Below, in pieces: positions 43,992 through 53,178 of a stretch of 64,000 nucleotides of DNA. The position numbers and the translations under genes were made by a program. This DNA is from Deminuibacter sp966424055 (GTDB lineage Bacteria; Bacteroidota; Bacteroidia; Chitinophagales; Chitinophagaceae): positions 25,968-89,967 of the forward strand of contig CBJLMB010000028.1 of assembly GCA_966424055.1 (NCBI GenBank), written 5' to 3'. The notes under the pieces were generated by a model, which was not told where the DNA came from, did not search any database, and was given only the letters and a program-made list of their open reading frames with translations. Position 1 is the first letter of the stretch; every line of letters starts with the position of its first letter.

Positions 43992-44954
43992 ATGAACCCA
44001 TCAGTAAAGATATTTTCCGGTACAGAATCGCAACACCTGGCCGAGAAAATAGCACAGCGTTTTGGTGCCCCGTTAGGTAAGATCAATATCCAGAAGTTCA
44101 GTGACGGTGAGTTTCAGCCTATTTTTTTGGAAAGTATCCGGGGCGACTATGTTTTCCTGGTTCAGAGCACATTTGCTCCCTCTGATAACCTGATGGAACT
44201 GCTGTTGATGATTGATGCCGCCAAACGGGCCAGTGCCTACCGTATTGTAGCCGTAATACCCTATTACGGGTTTGCCCGCCAGGACAGGAAAGACAAGCCC
44301 CGTGTGGCCATCGGTTCTAAACTGGTAGCTACCCTGTTGGAGGCAGCAGGCGCTCACCGTGTGATTACCATGGACTTACACGCTCCGCAGATACAGGGCT
44401 TCTTCGATATCCCCGTGGATCACCTGGACAGTTCAGCGATTTTTATCCCTTATATTGAGCAATTAAAGCTGGAAAACCTTACCTTTGCGGCCCCTGACGT
44501 GGGTAGTACCAACCGCGTAAGGGAAATTGCCAGCTATTTTAATGCAGAAATGGTTATCTGCGATAAACATCGCAAAAGGGCCAATGAAATAGCCAGCATG
44601 GTGGTGATCGGTGAAGTGAAAGACAGGGATATTGTGCTGATCGATGATATCTGTGATACAGGCGGTACCCTGGCCAAAGCGGCAGGCCTGCTGAAAGAAA
44701 AAGGCGCCCGCAGTATCAGGGCACTGTGCACACATCCCATCCTCAGCGGAAAAGCATACGAGAACATTGAAAACAGTGTGCTGGAAGAACTGGTGGTTTG
44801 CGATACCATACCGCTGAAAGGACAGAGCAATAAGATCAAAGTACTGAGTGTAGCCGATCTTTTTGCCATCGCCATCAGAAATGCCTATGAGAACAAAAGT
44901 ATTACCAGCCTCTTTATTCATTCGCAGTTAAAGGCTGCAAGGGGGAATAAGTAA
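43992..44954 (+). CDS. prs: Ribose-phosphate pyrophosphokinase (PRPP synthase)
   Basis: 320 residues from the ATG at 43992 (MNPSVKIFSGTES). It makes PRPP from ribose 5-phosphate and ATP for purine, pyrimidine, His and NAD synthesis. Motifs are KFSDGEFQPIF, the ATP loop YYGFARQDRKDKPR, DLHAPQIQGFFDIPVDHL and the PRPP-binding loop DIVLIDDICDTGGTL. Normal length for class I enzymes. The frame is open 36 nt further upstream without a better start. The ribosomal protein L25 gene starts 34 nt downstream, probably the same transcript. Confidence 0.97.
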   Translation: MNPSVKIFSGTESQHLAEKIAQRFGAPLGKINIQKFSDGEFQPIFLESIRGDYVFLVQSTFAPSDNLMELLLMIDAAKRASAYRIVAVIPYYGFARQDRKDKPRVAIGSKLVATLLEAAGAHRVITMDLHAPQIQGFFDIPVDHLDSSAIFIPYIEQLKLENLTFAAPDVGSTNRVREIASYFNAEMVICDKHRKRANEIASMVVIGEVKDRDIVLIDDICDTGGTLAKAAGLLKEKGARSIRALCTHPILSGKAYENIENSVLEELVVCDTIPLKGQSNKIKVLSVADLFAIAIRNAYENKSITSLFIHSQLKAARGNK

Positions 44955-44988
44955 TATAATAAAAAGGTTTAATATTAAATTTCATATA

Positions 44989-45579
44989 ATGAAAACAATT
45001 ACAATCGAAGGACAACTGAGGACCGAATTTGGCAAAAAAGCCACCCGCCAGCTTCGCTCTCAGGAACTGCTGCCAGGTGTAATTTATGGGGGTGCTAAGG
45101 AGATCAATTTTCAGGCTCCTGTAAAGGCCTTTAAAACGCTGGTGTACACACCTGAATTTCAGCTGGCTGCCATAAAAGTAGATGGCAAAGAATACACCTG
45201 TATTTTGAAAGACCTCCAGTTCGACAAAGTAGATGATGCTTTAACGCATGTTGACCTGCTGGAACTGGTAGAAGACCGGGCTGTAGTAGCTACACTGCCG
45301 CTGAAATTTGTAGGTGCTTCTGCAGGTGTGAAAGCCGGTGGTAAACTGATCACCAAAATGAAGGCGCTGAAAGTAAAAACACTGCCTAAATACCTGAAAG
45401 AAAACATCGAAGTAGATATCACCAACCTGGAACTGAATGGCAATATCCGCGTGGAAGATGTAAAAGAAGCCAATATGGAAATTCTGAACTCTCCCCGTAT
45501 TCCCATCGCTTCTGTAGTAATGACCCGCCAGCTGAAACAGGAAGAAGCTGCTGCCGGAAAAGATGAAAAGAAAAAATAA
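44989..45579 (+). CDS. rplY: 50S ribosomal protein L25 (CTC/TL5 type)
   Basis: 196 residues: an N-terminal 5S rRNA-binding L25 domain (TIEGQLRTEFGKKATRQLRSQELLPGVIYGG) and a C-terminal TL5/CTC beta domain (from about 95), with a Lys-rich tail (EEAAAGKDEKKK). The longer two-domain form is usual in Bacteroidota. It lies between prs and pth, a gene order common in this phylum and in other bacteria. A terminator follows, so pth is read from its own promoter. Confidence 0.95.
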   Translation: MKTITIEGQLRTEFGKKATRQLRSQELLPGVIYGGAKEINFQAPVKAFKTLVYTPEFQLAAIKVDGKEYTCILKDLQFDKVDDALTHVDLLELVEDRAVVATLPLKFVGASAGVKAGGKLITKMKALKVKTLPKYLKENIEVDITNLELNGNIRVEDVKEANMEILNSPRIPIASVVMTRQLKQEEAAAGKDEKKK

Positions 45580-45603
45580 ACCAACTCTTTTCGATAAGAA
45601 AAG

Positions 45604-45626
45604 CCCCGCTTGATGCGGGGTTTTTT
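45604..45626 (+). terminator. Terminator after rplY
   Basis: CCCCGC / GCGGGG with a 5-nt loop, then TTTTTT. Confidence 0.9.
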
Positions 45627-45674
45627 ATTGCCGGGGCCGGCCAATAGCCAGGATGGATTGCTTTTTGAAAGAAC

Positions 45675-45682
45675 TAAATTTG
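45675..45682 (+). promoter_or_regulatory. pth -7 box (TAAATTTG), 4 nt before ATG
   Basis: An exact TAnnTTTG between the rplY terminator and the pth start. The 4-nt gap suggests a leaderless or nearly leaderless mRNA. Confidence 0.6.
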
Positions 45683-45686
45683 CAGT

Positions 45687-46268
45687 ATGAGTAAGTTTTT
45701 AATCATCGGGCTGGGCAATATCGGCGCTGAGTATGCCCATACCCGCCACAATATCGGGTTCGATGTGGTGCAGGCTTTTGCCCTGAAACACGGCGGTCTT
45801 TTTAAAACCGATCGGCTGGCAGAAGTAGCCGAGGTTAAATGGAAAGGGAAAATTTTTATCTGCATCAAGCCCACCACTTATATGAACCTGAGCGGCAAGG
45901 CTTTTAAATACTGGATGGATAAAGAAAAAATACCCCTGGAAAATACCCTGACCATTGTAGACGACCTGGCATTGCCGGTTAATAAAATCAGGCTTCGCCC
46001 CAGTGGCAGCGATGCAGGGCATAACGGGTTAAGGGATATACAGCTTACGCTGGGTACAGATAAATATCCCAAACTGCGGTTTGGCATTGGCAGTCATTTT
46101 CCTAAAGGCATGCAGGTAGATTTTGTGCTGGGCAAATGGCTGCCTGAAGAACAGCCCATCATACGCCGGAAAATAGAAAAATCAGTGGAAATTATTGAGC
46201 AGGTAGCTGCCCTCGGGATTGAAAGAACCATGAACCTGGTAAATAATTTGGATTTTGCTACTGCATAA
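45687..46268 (+). CDS. pth: Peptidyl-tRNA hydrolase
   Basis: 193 residues, full length. It releases tRNA from prematurely dropped peptidyl-tRNA. Motifs are LIIGLGNIGAEYAHTRHNIGFDVV (catalytic His in RHN), CIKPTTYMNLSGKAF, LTIVDDLALPVNKIRLRPSGSDAGHNGLRDIQ and KLRFGIG. The family's usual PGxxYxxTRHN is here NIGAEYAHTRHN. It starts 107 nt after rplY, with its own promoter box. Confidence 0.96.
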   Translation: MSKFLIIGLGNIGAEYAHTRHNIGFDVVQAFALKHGGLFKTDRLAEVAEVKWKGKIFICIKPTTYMNLSGKAFKYWMDKEKIPLENTLTIVDDLALPVNKIRLRPSGSDAGHNGLRDIQLTLGTDKYPKLRFGIGSHFPKGMQVDFVLGKWLPEEQPIIRRKIEKSVEIIEQVAALGIERTMNLVNNLDFATA

Positions 46269-46394
46269 ATCCTTTGCTTTCTTTAAATTAGCTTTAAATA
46301 TAATTTAAGTAATTGTGGGGTCGGGATCGGTCTTTTGTGTTTACATGGATTGGATCTAAGCTTACTTCAATTATTATTTTAAAATATTATATCT

Positions 46395-47006
46395 ATGAAA
46401 ATCTTTTGTGTTGGACGTAATTACGCTGAGCATGCAAAGGAACTGAAGAACGAAGTGCCAGAAGAACCGGTTATTTTCATGAAGCCCAAAAGTGCTTTAT
46501 TACAACCGCATACCCCTTTTTATTATCCTGAATTTTCCAATGAGCTGCATTACGAGGCAGAGCTTGTACTGCGGGTATCCAAGAACGGGAAATACATACA
46601 GGCCCGTCATGCGCCCCGTTATTACAATGCGATAACCGTTGGCATCGATTTTACAGCCCGCGATATACAGCAGGAGTTGAAAAAGAAAGGATTGCCCTGG
46701 GAAAAAGCAAAAGCCTGGGATAATTCGGCTGTGATAGGCGAATGGGTTGAACTAACGCCCGAGATGCTGAAAAAGCCTTTTAACTTCTCACTGAACAACA
46801 ATGGTGAAACCGTACAAAAAGGGGTAAGCACAGATATGCTTTTCTCGTTCGATGCCATCGTTTCATTCATCTCGCAATATTTTTCACTGAATATCGGCGA
46901 CCTTATTTTTACGGGTACACCTGCCGGTGTTGGCGAATGCGTGGTAGGCGATGTGCTGGAAGGTTACCTGGAGCAAAAGAAAATGTTCGAGCTGGAAGTG
47001 AAATAA
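46395..47006 (+). CDS. Fumarylacetoacetate hydrolase (FAH)-family protein
   Basis: 203 residues, the single-domain FAH size. FCVGRNYAEHAKELKNEVPEEPVIFMKPKSALL is the common N-terminus of bacterial acylpyruvase/YisK-like members. HYEAELVLRV supplies metal-binding glutamates, and GIDFTARDIQQELKKKGLPWEKAKAWDNSAVIG with GDLIFTGTPAGVGE matches the catalytic core. Members hydrolyse C-C bonds in acylpyruvates or decarboxylate oxaloacetate; which one applies here is not visible. A long AT-rich gap precedes it, and the E1 gene begins 52 nt downstream. Confidence 0.9.
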   Translation: MKIFCVGRNYAEHAKELKNEVPEEPVIFMKPKSALLQPHTPFYYPEFSNELHYEAELVLRVSKNGKYIQARHAPRYYNAITVGIDFTARDIQQELKKKGLPWEKAKAWDNSAVIGEWVELTPEMLKKPFNFSLNNNGETVQKGVSTDMLFSFDAIVSFISQYFSLNIGDLIFTGTPAGVGECVVGDVLEGYLEQKKMFELEVK

Positions 47007-47058
47007 ATTTATTGATCGCAATGGCACCCGGTTGCTAAAGCTCACCGATATTTGTTCC

Positions 47059-49131
47059 ATGCCTGCATCTAACGAACTTGCCGGCGCGTTCCGCCTGATG
47101 GCAACAGCACGCGCCATGGCTGCGCTATACGAAAAAGAACGAACCTCCTGCCGTTATGTTCATGCAACATCCAGAGGTCATGAGGCCATACAGATAGCAG
47201 CAGGCCTCCAGGTGCTTTCCTGCGATTTTGTTAATCCGTACTACCGCGATGATGCACTGCTGCTGGCACTGGGTTTTACACCCTATCAGTTGATGCTGCA
47301 ATTGCTGGCTAAGGCCACCGATCCTTTTTCGGCGGGCAGGTCGTACTACAGCCATCCCAACAGCAAAGAGCCGGGTAAGCCGGTCATCATTCACCAGAGC
47401 AGCGCCACGGGTATGCAGGCCATTCCATCTACCGGGCTGGCCCAGGGTATCCGATACCTGGAGCAGATACAATCGCCCCTGTTGAAAAAAGGGGTAAATG
47501 GTGAAATGCCTGTAGTGCTTTGTTCTTTTGGCGACAATAGTATCACCGAAGGCGAGGTGAGCGAGGCTTTCCAGTTTGCCGTACTAAAGCAACTGCCCAT
47601 CCTGTACCTGGTTCAGGATAACCAGTGGGGGATAAGCGTAACTGCTGGTGAAGCCAGGGCCATGAATGCGTATGAATACGCCGACGGATTTAAAGGGTTA
47701 CATAAACTGCAGGTGAATGGCAGCGATTTTACCAGCAGCTTTGAAATAATGGAAGAAGCCTGCCGTTATGTACGGCAGGAAGGCAAACCTGTACTGGTGC
47801 ATGCCACCGTGCCTTTACTGGGGCATCATACCAGCGGGGTACGTAAGGAAACCTACCGCTCTAAAGAAAACCTGGAAGAGCATGCCCAGCACGATCCTTA
47901 CCCAAAACTGCGCAATGTGTTGCTGCAAAACGGTTATACCGAAGCAGCCCTGGGCCTGATAGAACAGGAAGCCTCCGATCAGGTCCGGTACGATTTTGAA
48001 AGGGCCATGACTGCGCCTGACCCTGACAGCAGCACGGTAATGCACCATGTTTTTGCCCCCACTCCGGTACAGGAAGAAAAAGGTGTACGCAAACCCTGGA
48101 ACGGTTTGGGCGAAAGAACGCTGATGGTAGATGCTGCCCTGCATGCTATTGAAGAACTGATGCATGAACACCCCGAATGCATTTTATACGGGCAGGATGT
48201 AGGGCAGCGCCTGGGAGGTGTTTTCAGGGAAGCAGCCACACTGGCAGATAAATTCGGCTCGCACCGTGTATTCAATACCGCTATACAGGAAGCTTATATT
48301 GTAGGGTCTACTATCGGGCTCTCTGCACTGGGCATTAAACCTATTGTGGAAGTGCAGTTTGCCGACTATATTTTCCCGGCCCTTAACCAGCTGGTTTCAG
48401 AAATGGCCAAATCCTGTTATCTCTCCGGTGGTAAATTTCCTGTGCAAATGATATTGCGGGTGCCTGTGGGCGCTTATGGCGGCGGAGGTCCTTATCACAG
48501 CGGCAGTGTGGAATCACTGCTACTGAATATAAAAGGTATCAAAGTTTGTTATCCATCCAATGCGGCAGATATGAAGGGCCTGATGAAAGCCGCTTTTTAT
48601 GATCCCAACCCCGTTATTATGCTGGAGCACAAAGGTCTTTACTGGAGCAAACTGCCGGGTACTGAAACAGCCAAACGGGTAGAGCCGGATAAAGATTATA
48701 TACTTCCACTGGGGAAAGCACATATGATACAGGCCGCAGATGAAGACAAATGGCGAAGCGGCGACAGTGCCTGCATCATCACCTATGGCATGGGTGTTTA
48801 CTGGGCTAAAACTGCGGCAGCATCTTTTCCCGGGCGCATTGATATTGTAGATCTGCGTACGCTATACCCGCTGGATGAAACACTGGTATTTGAGGTAGTT
48901 AAAAAACATGGCCGCTGCCTGGTACTGAGTGAAGAACCGCAGAACAATTCATTTGCAGAAGCACTGGCCTGGCGTATCAGCCATCACTGTTTTACTTATC
49001 TTGATGCTCCCGTAGCCGTGCTGGGCGCATTGGATCTACCCGCAGTACCCATCAATGTAAAACTGGAAGCTGCCATGTTGCCCAGTGCGGCAAGAGTGGT
49101 AGAAAAGCTGGCTGCTTTGCTGAATGATTGA
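47059..49131 (+). CDS. Fused alpha/beta E1 component of a branched-chain 2-oxoacid dehydrogenase-type complex
   Basis: 690 residues from the ATG at 47059; a TTG at 47032 in frame would add nine. The N-terminal half (about 1-330) is a thiamine-diphosphate E1-alpha domain: HATSRGHEAIQIAAGLQ, YYRDDALLLALG, and the ThDP/Mg site CSFGDNSITEGEVSEAFQFAVLKQLPILYLVQDNQWG. The C-terminal half (about 355-690) is E1-beta: GQDVGQRLGGVFREAATLADKFG, NTAIQEAYIVGSTIGLSALG, VEVQFADYIFPALNQLVSEMAK and RVPVGAYGGGGPYHSGSVE. It decarboxylates 2-oxo acids for an E2 transacylase. Fused E1 proteins are common in Bacteroidota; substrate preference is inferred as branched-chain. Separated from the next gene by a bidirectional terminator. 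Confidence 0.9.
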   Translation: MPASNELAGAFRLMATARAMAALYEKERTSCRYVHATSRGHEAIQIAAGLQVLSCDFVNPYYRDDALLLALGFTPYQLMLQLLAKATDPFSAGRSYYSHPNSKEPGKPVIIHQSSATGMQAIPSTGLAQGIRYLEQIQSPLLKKGVNGEMPVVLCSFGDNSITEGEVSEAFQFAVLKQLPILYLVQDNQWGISVTAGEARAMNAYEYADGFKGLHKLQVNGSDFTSSFEIMEEACRYVRQEGKPVLVHATVPLLGHHTSGVRKETYRSKENLEEHAQHDPYPKLRNVLLQNGYTEAALGLIEQEASDQVRYDFERAMTAPDPDSSTVMHHVFAPTPVQEEKGVRKPWNGLGERTLMVDAALHAIEELMHEHPECILYGQDVGQRLGGVFREAATLADKFGSHRVFNTAIQEAYIVGSTIGLSALGIKPIVEVQFADYIFPALNQLVSEMAKSCYLSGGKFPVQMILRVPVGAYGGGGPYHSGSVESLLLNIKGIKVCYPSNAADMKGLMKAAFYDPNPVIMLEHKGLYWSKLPGTETAKRVEPDKDYILPLGKAHMIQAADEDKWRSGDSACIITYGMGVYWAKTAAASFPGRIDIVDLRTLYPLDETLVFEVVKKHGRCLVLSEEPQNNSFAEALAWRISHHCFTYLDAPVAVLGALDLPAVPINVKLEAAMLPSAARVVEKLAALLND

Positions 49132-49170
49132 TACATGCCATAAAAATGAAAGATCATTTTGTAAAATAGC

Positions 49171-49205
49171 AAAAAAGGTTGCGCTTACCGGGCCCAACCT
49201 TTTTT
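49171..49205. terminator. Bidirectional terminator between convergent E1 and M19 genes
   Basis: Stem AAAAAAGGTTG (49171-49181) / CAACCTTTTTT (49195-49205). It serves both strands. Confidence 0.88.
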
Positions 49206-49239
49206 AAGGAATATCATTATTGGCAATATGATATTGATG

Positions 49240-50325
49240 TTAGCTGTTTTGCCATGCACCACGCAATAAACGCAGCCAGTTGCCATGCATAACATTTTCA
49301 ATATCGGTAGAAGAATAGCCCCGTTTGCTTAACAGTGCAGGAATTTTTTCGAGATCGGCGATCGTTTCAAGGTCGTAGGGGCATTGCTCTTTTCCAAAAG
49401 CGCCATCCAGGTCGGTGCCGATGCCGATATGTAGTGCATTGCCTGCGATCTGGCAGATATGATCCAGGTGATCGATCATTTTTTCCAGGTTACACTGCAT
49501 GGCAGTGGGGATAGATTCGCCCCGAACCCAGCCTGGCACCATCATCCAGGCGTCGAGTGCACCGCCTATTACTGCGCCGCGTTCTACCAGCGCTTTGATC
49601 ATGTCGTCGCTGAACTGCCGGTTATGGTTTACCAGTGCACGGCAATTATTATGGCTGGCCCATACAGTGCCCTTAAAAATTTTCAGTGCATCCCAGAAAG
49701 CATCATCACATAAATGTGTGGCATCAAGAATGATGTTGAGGTTATCCATTTCCTTCAGCAAAGCCTTGCCCTGCTCATTGAGATGACCGCTTGCATCTGT
49801 TCCGTTGGCATACCTGCCCGGGCCGTAGTGGGCGGGGCCAATTGCACGTAATCCGTTGGCATAAGCTTTTTCCAGGTGATGGAGTGTAACAAGCGAATCG
49901 GCTCCTTCAAGGCTAAGGATATAGCCAATCGGTCGTTGATTGGCGCCCGGTTGCGCAAGCCATACCTGCAGGTGCGCTTCCAATGTACTGAGGTCTTTGA
50001 TCTGTACCAGCTCACCCGCGTCTTCCATCTCTTTATACCAGGCTAACTGCGCCTGTGTCTGCGCCCAGGCCTGCTCCGGCGAAAACCAGCCGGGGAGCGG
50101 ATTACCGGGTGCCACATACCGGGCTATCTGCGTGGCAACAACCAGCCCTATTTCACCTTTCCTCAATTCGGGAAAGGCAACAGTACCTTTGGCCCTGTCA
50201 GGCTTATCAGTAAGCCCTTTTTCCCTGTCGCGTATAGCCTGAACCGGCTGGCGGAGATCACGGTTCCATTCCATCGCATTCATACTAAGATCTAAGTGTG
50301 CATCTATTGTAAACATAAAGGGCAT
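49240..50325 (-). CDS. Membrane-dipeptidase-type (M19) metallopeptidase
   Basis: 361 residues from the ATG at 50325; the ATG at 50316 (MFTIDAHLDL) is an alternative. The renal-dipeptidase metal ligands are visible: DAHLDLSM (HxD), LEGADSL (Glu), LDATHLCDDAFWDAL (His), VWASHNNCRAL (His) and IGIGTDLDGAFG (Asp). It would hydrolyse dipeptides, including D-amino-acid-containing ones, with two zinc ions. No signal peptide is seen, so a cytoplasmic place is likely. A TATTTTTG promoter box lies 31 nt upstream. Confidence 0.92.
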   Translation of the reverse strand: MPFMFTIDAHLDLSMNAMEWNRDLRQPVQAIRDREKGLTDKPDRAKGTVAFPELRKGEIGLVVATQIARYVAPGNPLPGWFSPEQAWAQTQAQLAWYKEMEDAGELVQIKDLSTLEAHLQVWLAQPGANQRPIGYILSLEGADSLVTLHHLEKAYANGLRAIGPAHYGPGRYANGTDASGHLNEQGKALLKEMDNLNIILDATHLCDDAFWDALKIFKGTVWASHNNCRALVNHNRQFSDDMIKALVERGAVIGGALDAWMMVPGWVRGESIPTAMQCNLEKMIDHLDHICQIAGNALHIGIGTDLDGAFGKEQCPYDLETIADLEKIPALLSKRGYSSTDIENVMHGNWLRLLRGAWQNS

Positions 50326-50356
50326 TTAAATTATCCGGGGTACAACCGGTAGCAGG

Positions 50357-50364
50357 CAAAAATA
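50357..50364 (-). promoter_or_regulatory. -7 box (TATTTTTG) of the M19 gene
   Basis: An exact TAnnTTTG on the minus strand 31 nt before the ATG at 50325. Confidence 0.5.
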
Positions 50365-50515
50365 AGGCTATCTGCCATAAAGGATCCCGTAAAAAAACTG
50401 CTTAACGGCTATCCTGTCTTTGGCTTTCAAAGACATTTTTTGCCTGCTGGTCTGGTTAAAACCCCGCTTAAAACCTAATTTTCGCGGCAAGGCAGTATGT
50501 TTTTTATAACTATTA

Positions 50516-50523
50516 TATCTTTG
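50516..50523 (+). promoter_or_regulatory. -7 box (TATCTTTG) toward the TPR gene
   Basis: An exact TAnnTTTG. It would give a leader of nearly 400 nt for the TPR gene, or a short one for the unproven ORF at 50567. Confidence 0.4.
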
Positions 50524-50915
50524 CCTGTGAAAACACGGTCGCGTGTTGTGCCGGCTAACCTTAATCATGATGACACAAGAGAAACGCCTATCGGCCCCCC
50601 AGCCTGTAAATGCCAGTCTTTCTGCGCATGAAATAGCCAGGCGACATATTCCGCCAATCGTATGGCCGGTTGCACCAGAACAATCTACATCGATGTTTAA
50701 TCCATTCCCGTTATCACTACAACCCCGGCCATTGGCATCGTGGTTTGCAATAAGAAGCTGGCAAGAAGTGTATGGATGACAAATCCAGGCCGATTGCCCT
50801 GTTTATGAAAACAACAGTATGGCAAATACTATTGCGGCCGGCAAAAATGAAAGAACAAACAATAAACCAGTATTGATAAAATAAAAAACCGAAGACCATT
50901 TAAATAACCTTACAC

Positions 50916-53162
50916 ATGACACCAGAAGAAATAGAAGAATTGTTGAGCAGGCAGGAATTTGATACAGCCTTAAGAGAAGCCGAAGCTGTGCTTGCATCTG
51001 ACCCGGCTAATGCTGATATATTGTTTTTAAAAGGAAAATGTTTATTTGAATTGGCCAATAGCAGCCAGCAGGAAGAAGATGCACGCTGGTATGCTGAAAA
51101 AGCCTATGAAGCATTTGGTGCCGTTGCTGCAGCCGGTGAAGGGTATACCGATGCACTGGAATATAAAACCTATATGGGCGCTTATAACAGGTATATTGAA
51201 AACAGGGAAACCGAAACACTGGCAGATTGCAACCAGTTGATCAACCGGGGCGATACCATGGCCAGCATGCGTTACCTGCAATGGCGTTATCAGATACATA
51301 TACGCCTGAACCAGCCGGATGCTGCTATTGAAGATATGAACCAGTTGCTTGCAGTTGCCGGAACATTGTTTGCTGATAACCTGCCCCGTTACAATGAAAT
51401 GGCGTCCAACGCTTACTTCTATACGGGCGAGGTATTTCAGCTGGATAAACAGGATAATGAACAGGCGCTTGTTTATTATAAAAAGGCATTTAATCATGTA
51501 ATGTATCATGGCCGTTACCTGCCGGTGGCCAGGCTGGCACTGGCCTGTAAAGACTATGATTTCACTAACGCCATATTCGATGCCCTGTTTGTTTCGCTTG
51601 CTGAAATGAGTGATGAAATGATACAGCTGCTGGAAGCTGTGCGCGACGAGTACCAGCATACACAATGTTTGCCTGTGGCCTATATGTATTGCAGGTGTAC
51701 CGCTGCTTTTGCTGATATAATGCTGGGTGGCGATGAAGAAGAAGTGACCATTGAACAAATTTCGCTGGGTAAGCAGCTGGCACAGCAATACCCGGAAGAA
51801 ACCTATTTCTGGAATTATATAGCGCGGGCGCTTTTCCGTGCAGAACAATATGAGCAGGCATTACCCTACCTGGAAAAATGTTTGTCATTAGATCCCGGTC
51901 CGCTGGCCATTGTGCGCTGGTGTTATATTCAATACAAGCTGAACGGCCGTTTCCCGGATTCCTGGCCTGATATAGTGCATGATTTTCCCTATAACTGGTA
52001 CGAAGCAGGTGTTATTTGCAGCGAGCTGGAAGTAGACGCGGCCGCCTCCAGGCAGCACCAGGAACTGTTGAAATACCTGTATGGAAAAGCCATCGCATTG
52101 TACAAAAATTACTGGTTCAATCATACAGGTACTGCAAAATCGCACAATGCCCATCATTTTGCTATGTGTTGTAACAATTATGCAAATGCATTGTATAGCC
52201 TGGGAGAATATGAAGCATCTGTAGAAATCCATACAGTCGGTTACGAAATGTCGCCTTTCTGGGAACAGCTGGATGCGAGGGCCTATTCCTATGAAAAACT
52301 GGGGCAGTACGACAAGGCCGTGGCAGACAGGGAAGCAGTGCTGACCCAATATGCTTATGCCATGAATTACCTGTACTATGTATCTAATTTCGACCTACTG
52401 ATCTATGCCTACTCAAGCGAACTGCACAATAATGAAAAAGCACTTTACTGGTATAACCTGTTTATGACAGAATACAATAACTGGCTGGCAGCCGAAATAG
52501 CGCAGCTATCGCAGGAGGAGCAGGATCAATTGCAACGGCATATCAATGATATTAAAACCATGCGCGGCCTGATAGAAGCCGCTCCCGGTGATCTTCCGCA
52601 ACGCATAGGCATACTGGAAGAACACCTGGTGCAGCATCCTGATGATAGCGATGCGTATTTTAACCTCATGCAGCTTTACTACCAGAATGGCCAGTATGAG
52701 CTTTGTGCAGGTTGTGCTACCAACCGGCTGTCAATAGGTGGTATGGACCATATCCCGCTTATATCACAGGTGAAAGTGTATTATTTCAGGGGCATGGCAT
52801 CTATCAGGCTGGAGCGTTACCAGCAGGCGCTGGATGATATGCGTACATGCGAAATGCTGCTGCAACAGCCGCCTGCAGACAAAGGCACAGCGGTAGATTA
52901 TTTCAAAATATACGGGTACCTGGGCATGGCCAGCCTGGGTATGGGCCATTATGATGATGCGATTGCATACTCCCAGAAATCCATTGCCGTTAATACAGAA
53001 CAAAACTGGGCCTGGGACGAGTACACAGCGGACGTTTATTATACCCTGGCCTGCGCATGGAAAGAAAAAGGCAACACCCGGAGCGCAAAACGGGTGCTGG
53101 ATGAAATACTGGAAGAAATACCCGGTTATGAAAAAGCCATACAAAAACTGGCCGAATGGTAA
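50916..53162 (+). CDS. Large tetratricopeptide-repeat protein
   Basis: 748 residues, no signal peptide, acidic. TPR-like helix pairs run throughout: residues 1-80 (FDTALREAEAVLASDPANADILFLKGKCLFEL), about 300-340 (ALFRAEQYEQALPYLEKCLSLDP), about 420-490 (NYANALYSLGEYEASVEIHTVGYEMSPFWEQLDARAYSYEKLGQYDKAVADREAVL) and 550-740, ending with ACAWKEKGNTRSAKRVLDEIL. No catalytic domain is recognised. It is probably a cytoplasmic scaffold. The membrane protein gene 16 nt downstream is likely co-transcribed and a possible partner. Confidence 0.8.
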   Translation: MTPEEIEELLSRQEFDTALREAEAVLASDPANADILFLKGKCLFELANSSQQEEDARWYAEKAYEAFGAVAAAGEGYTDALEYKTYMGAYNRYIENRETETLADCNQLINRGDTMASMRYLQWRYQIHIRLNQPDAAIEDMNQLLAVAGTLFADNLPRYNEMASNAYFYTGEVFQLDKQDNEQALVYYKKAFNHVMYHGRYLPVARLALACKDYDFTNAIFDALFVSLAEMSDEMIQLLEAVRDEYQHTQCLPVAYMYCRCTAAFADIMLGGDEEEVTIEQISLGKQLAQQYPEETYFWNYIARALFRAEQYEQALPYLEKCLSLDPGPLAIVRWCYIQYKLNGRFPDSWPDIVHDFPYNWYEAGVICSELEVDAAASRQHQELLKYLYGKAIALYKNYWFNHTGTAKSHNAHHFAMCCNNYANALYSLGEYEASVEIHTVGYEMSPFWEQLDARAYSYEKLGQYDKAVADREAVLTQYAYAMNYLYYVSNFDLLIYAYSSELHNNEKALYWYNLFMTEYNNWLAAEIAQLSQEEQDQLQRHINDIKTMRGLIEAAPGDLPQRIGILEEHLVQHPDDSDAYFNLMQLYYQNGQYELCAGCATNRLSIGGMDHIPLISQVKVYYFRGMASIRLERYQQALDDMRTCEMLLQQPPADKGTAVDYFKIYGYLGMASLGMGHYDDAIAYSQKSIAVNTEQNWAWDEYTADVYYTLACAWKEKGNTRSAKRVLDEILEEIPGYEKAIQKLAEW

Positions 53163-53178
53163 CTGAAAAGCACAATGC

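Larger units (their letters stand above)
50326..50915. other. Divergent promoter region between M19 peptidase and TPR protein
   Basis: 590 bp with no firmly supported gene. It contains a minus-strand -7 box TATTTTTG (50357-50364) for the peptidase and a plus-strand TATCTTTG (50516-50523). A 71-codon ORF (50567-50779, MMTQEKRLSAPQPVNASLSAHEI) starts 43 nt after the latter. It has no recognised family, so I leave it unannotated as a gene. Confidence 0.45.

Noticed and set aside
50567..50779. 71-codon ORF between the M19 and TPR genes
   Set aside because: It is preceded by a good -7 box but shows no recognisable family and unusual composition. Not enough to call a gene.
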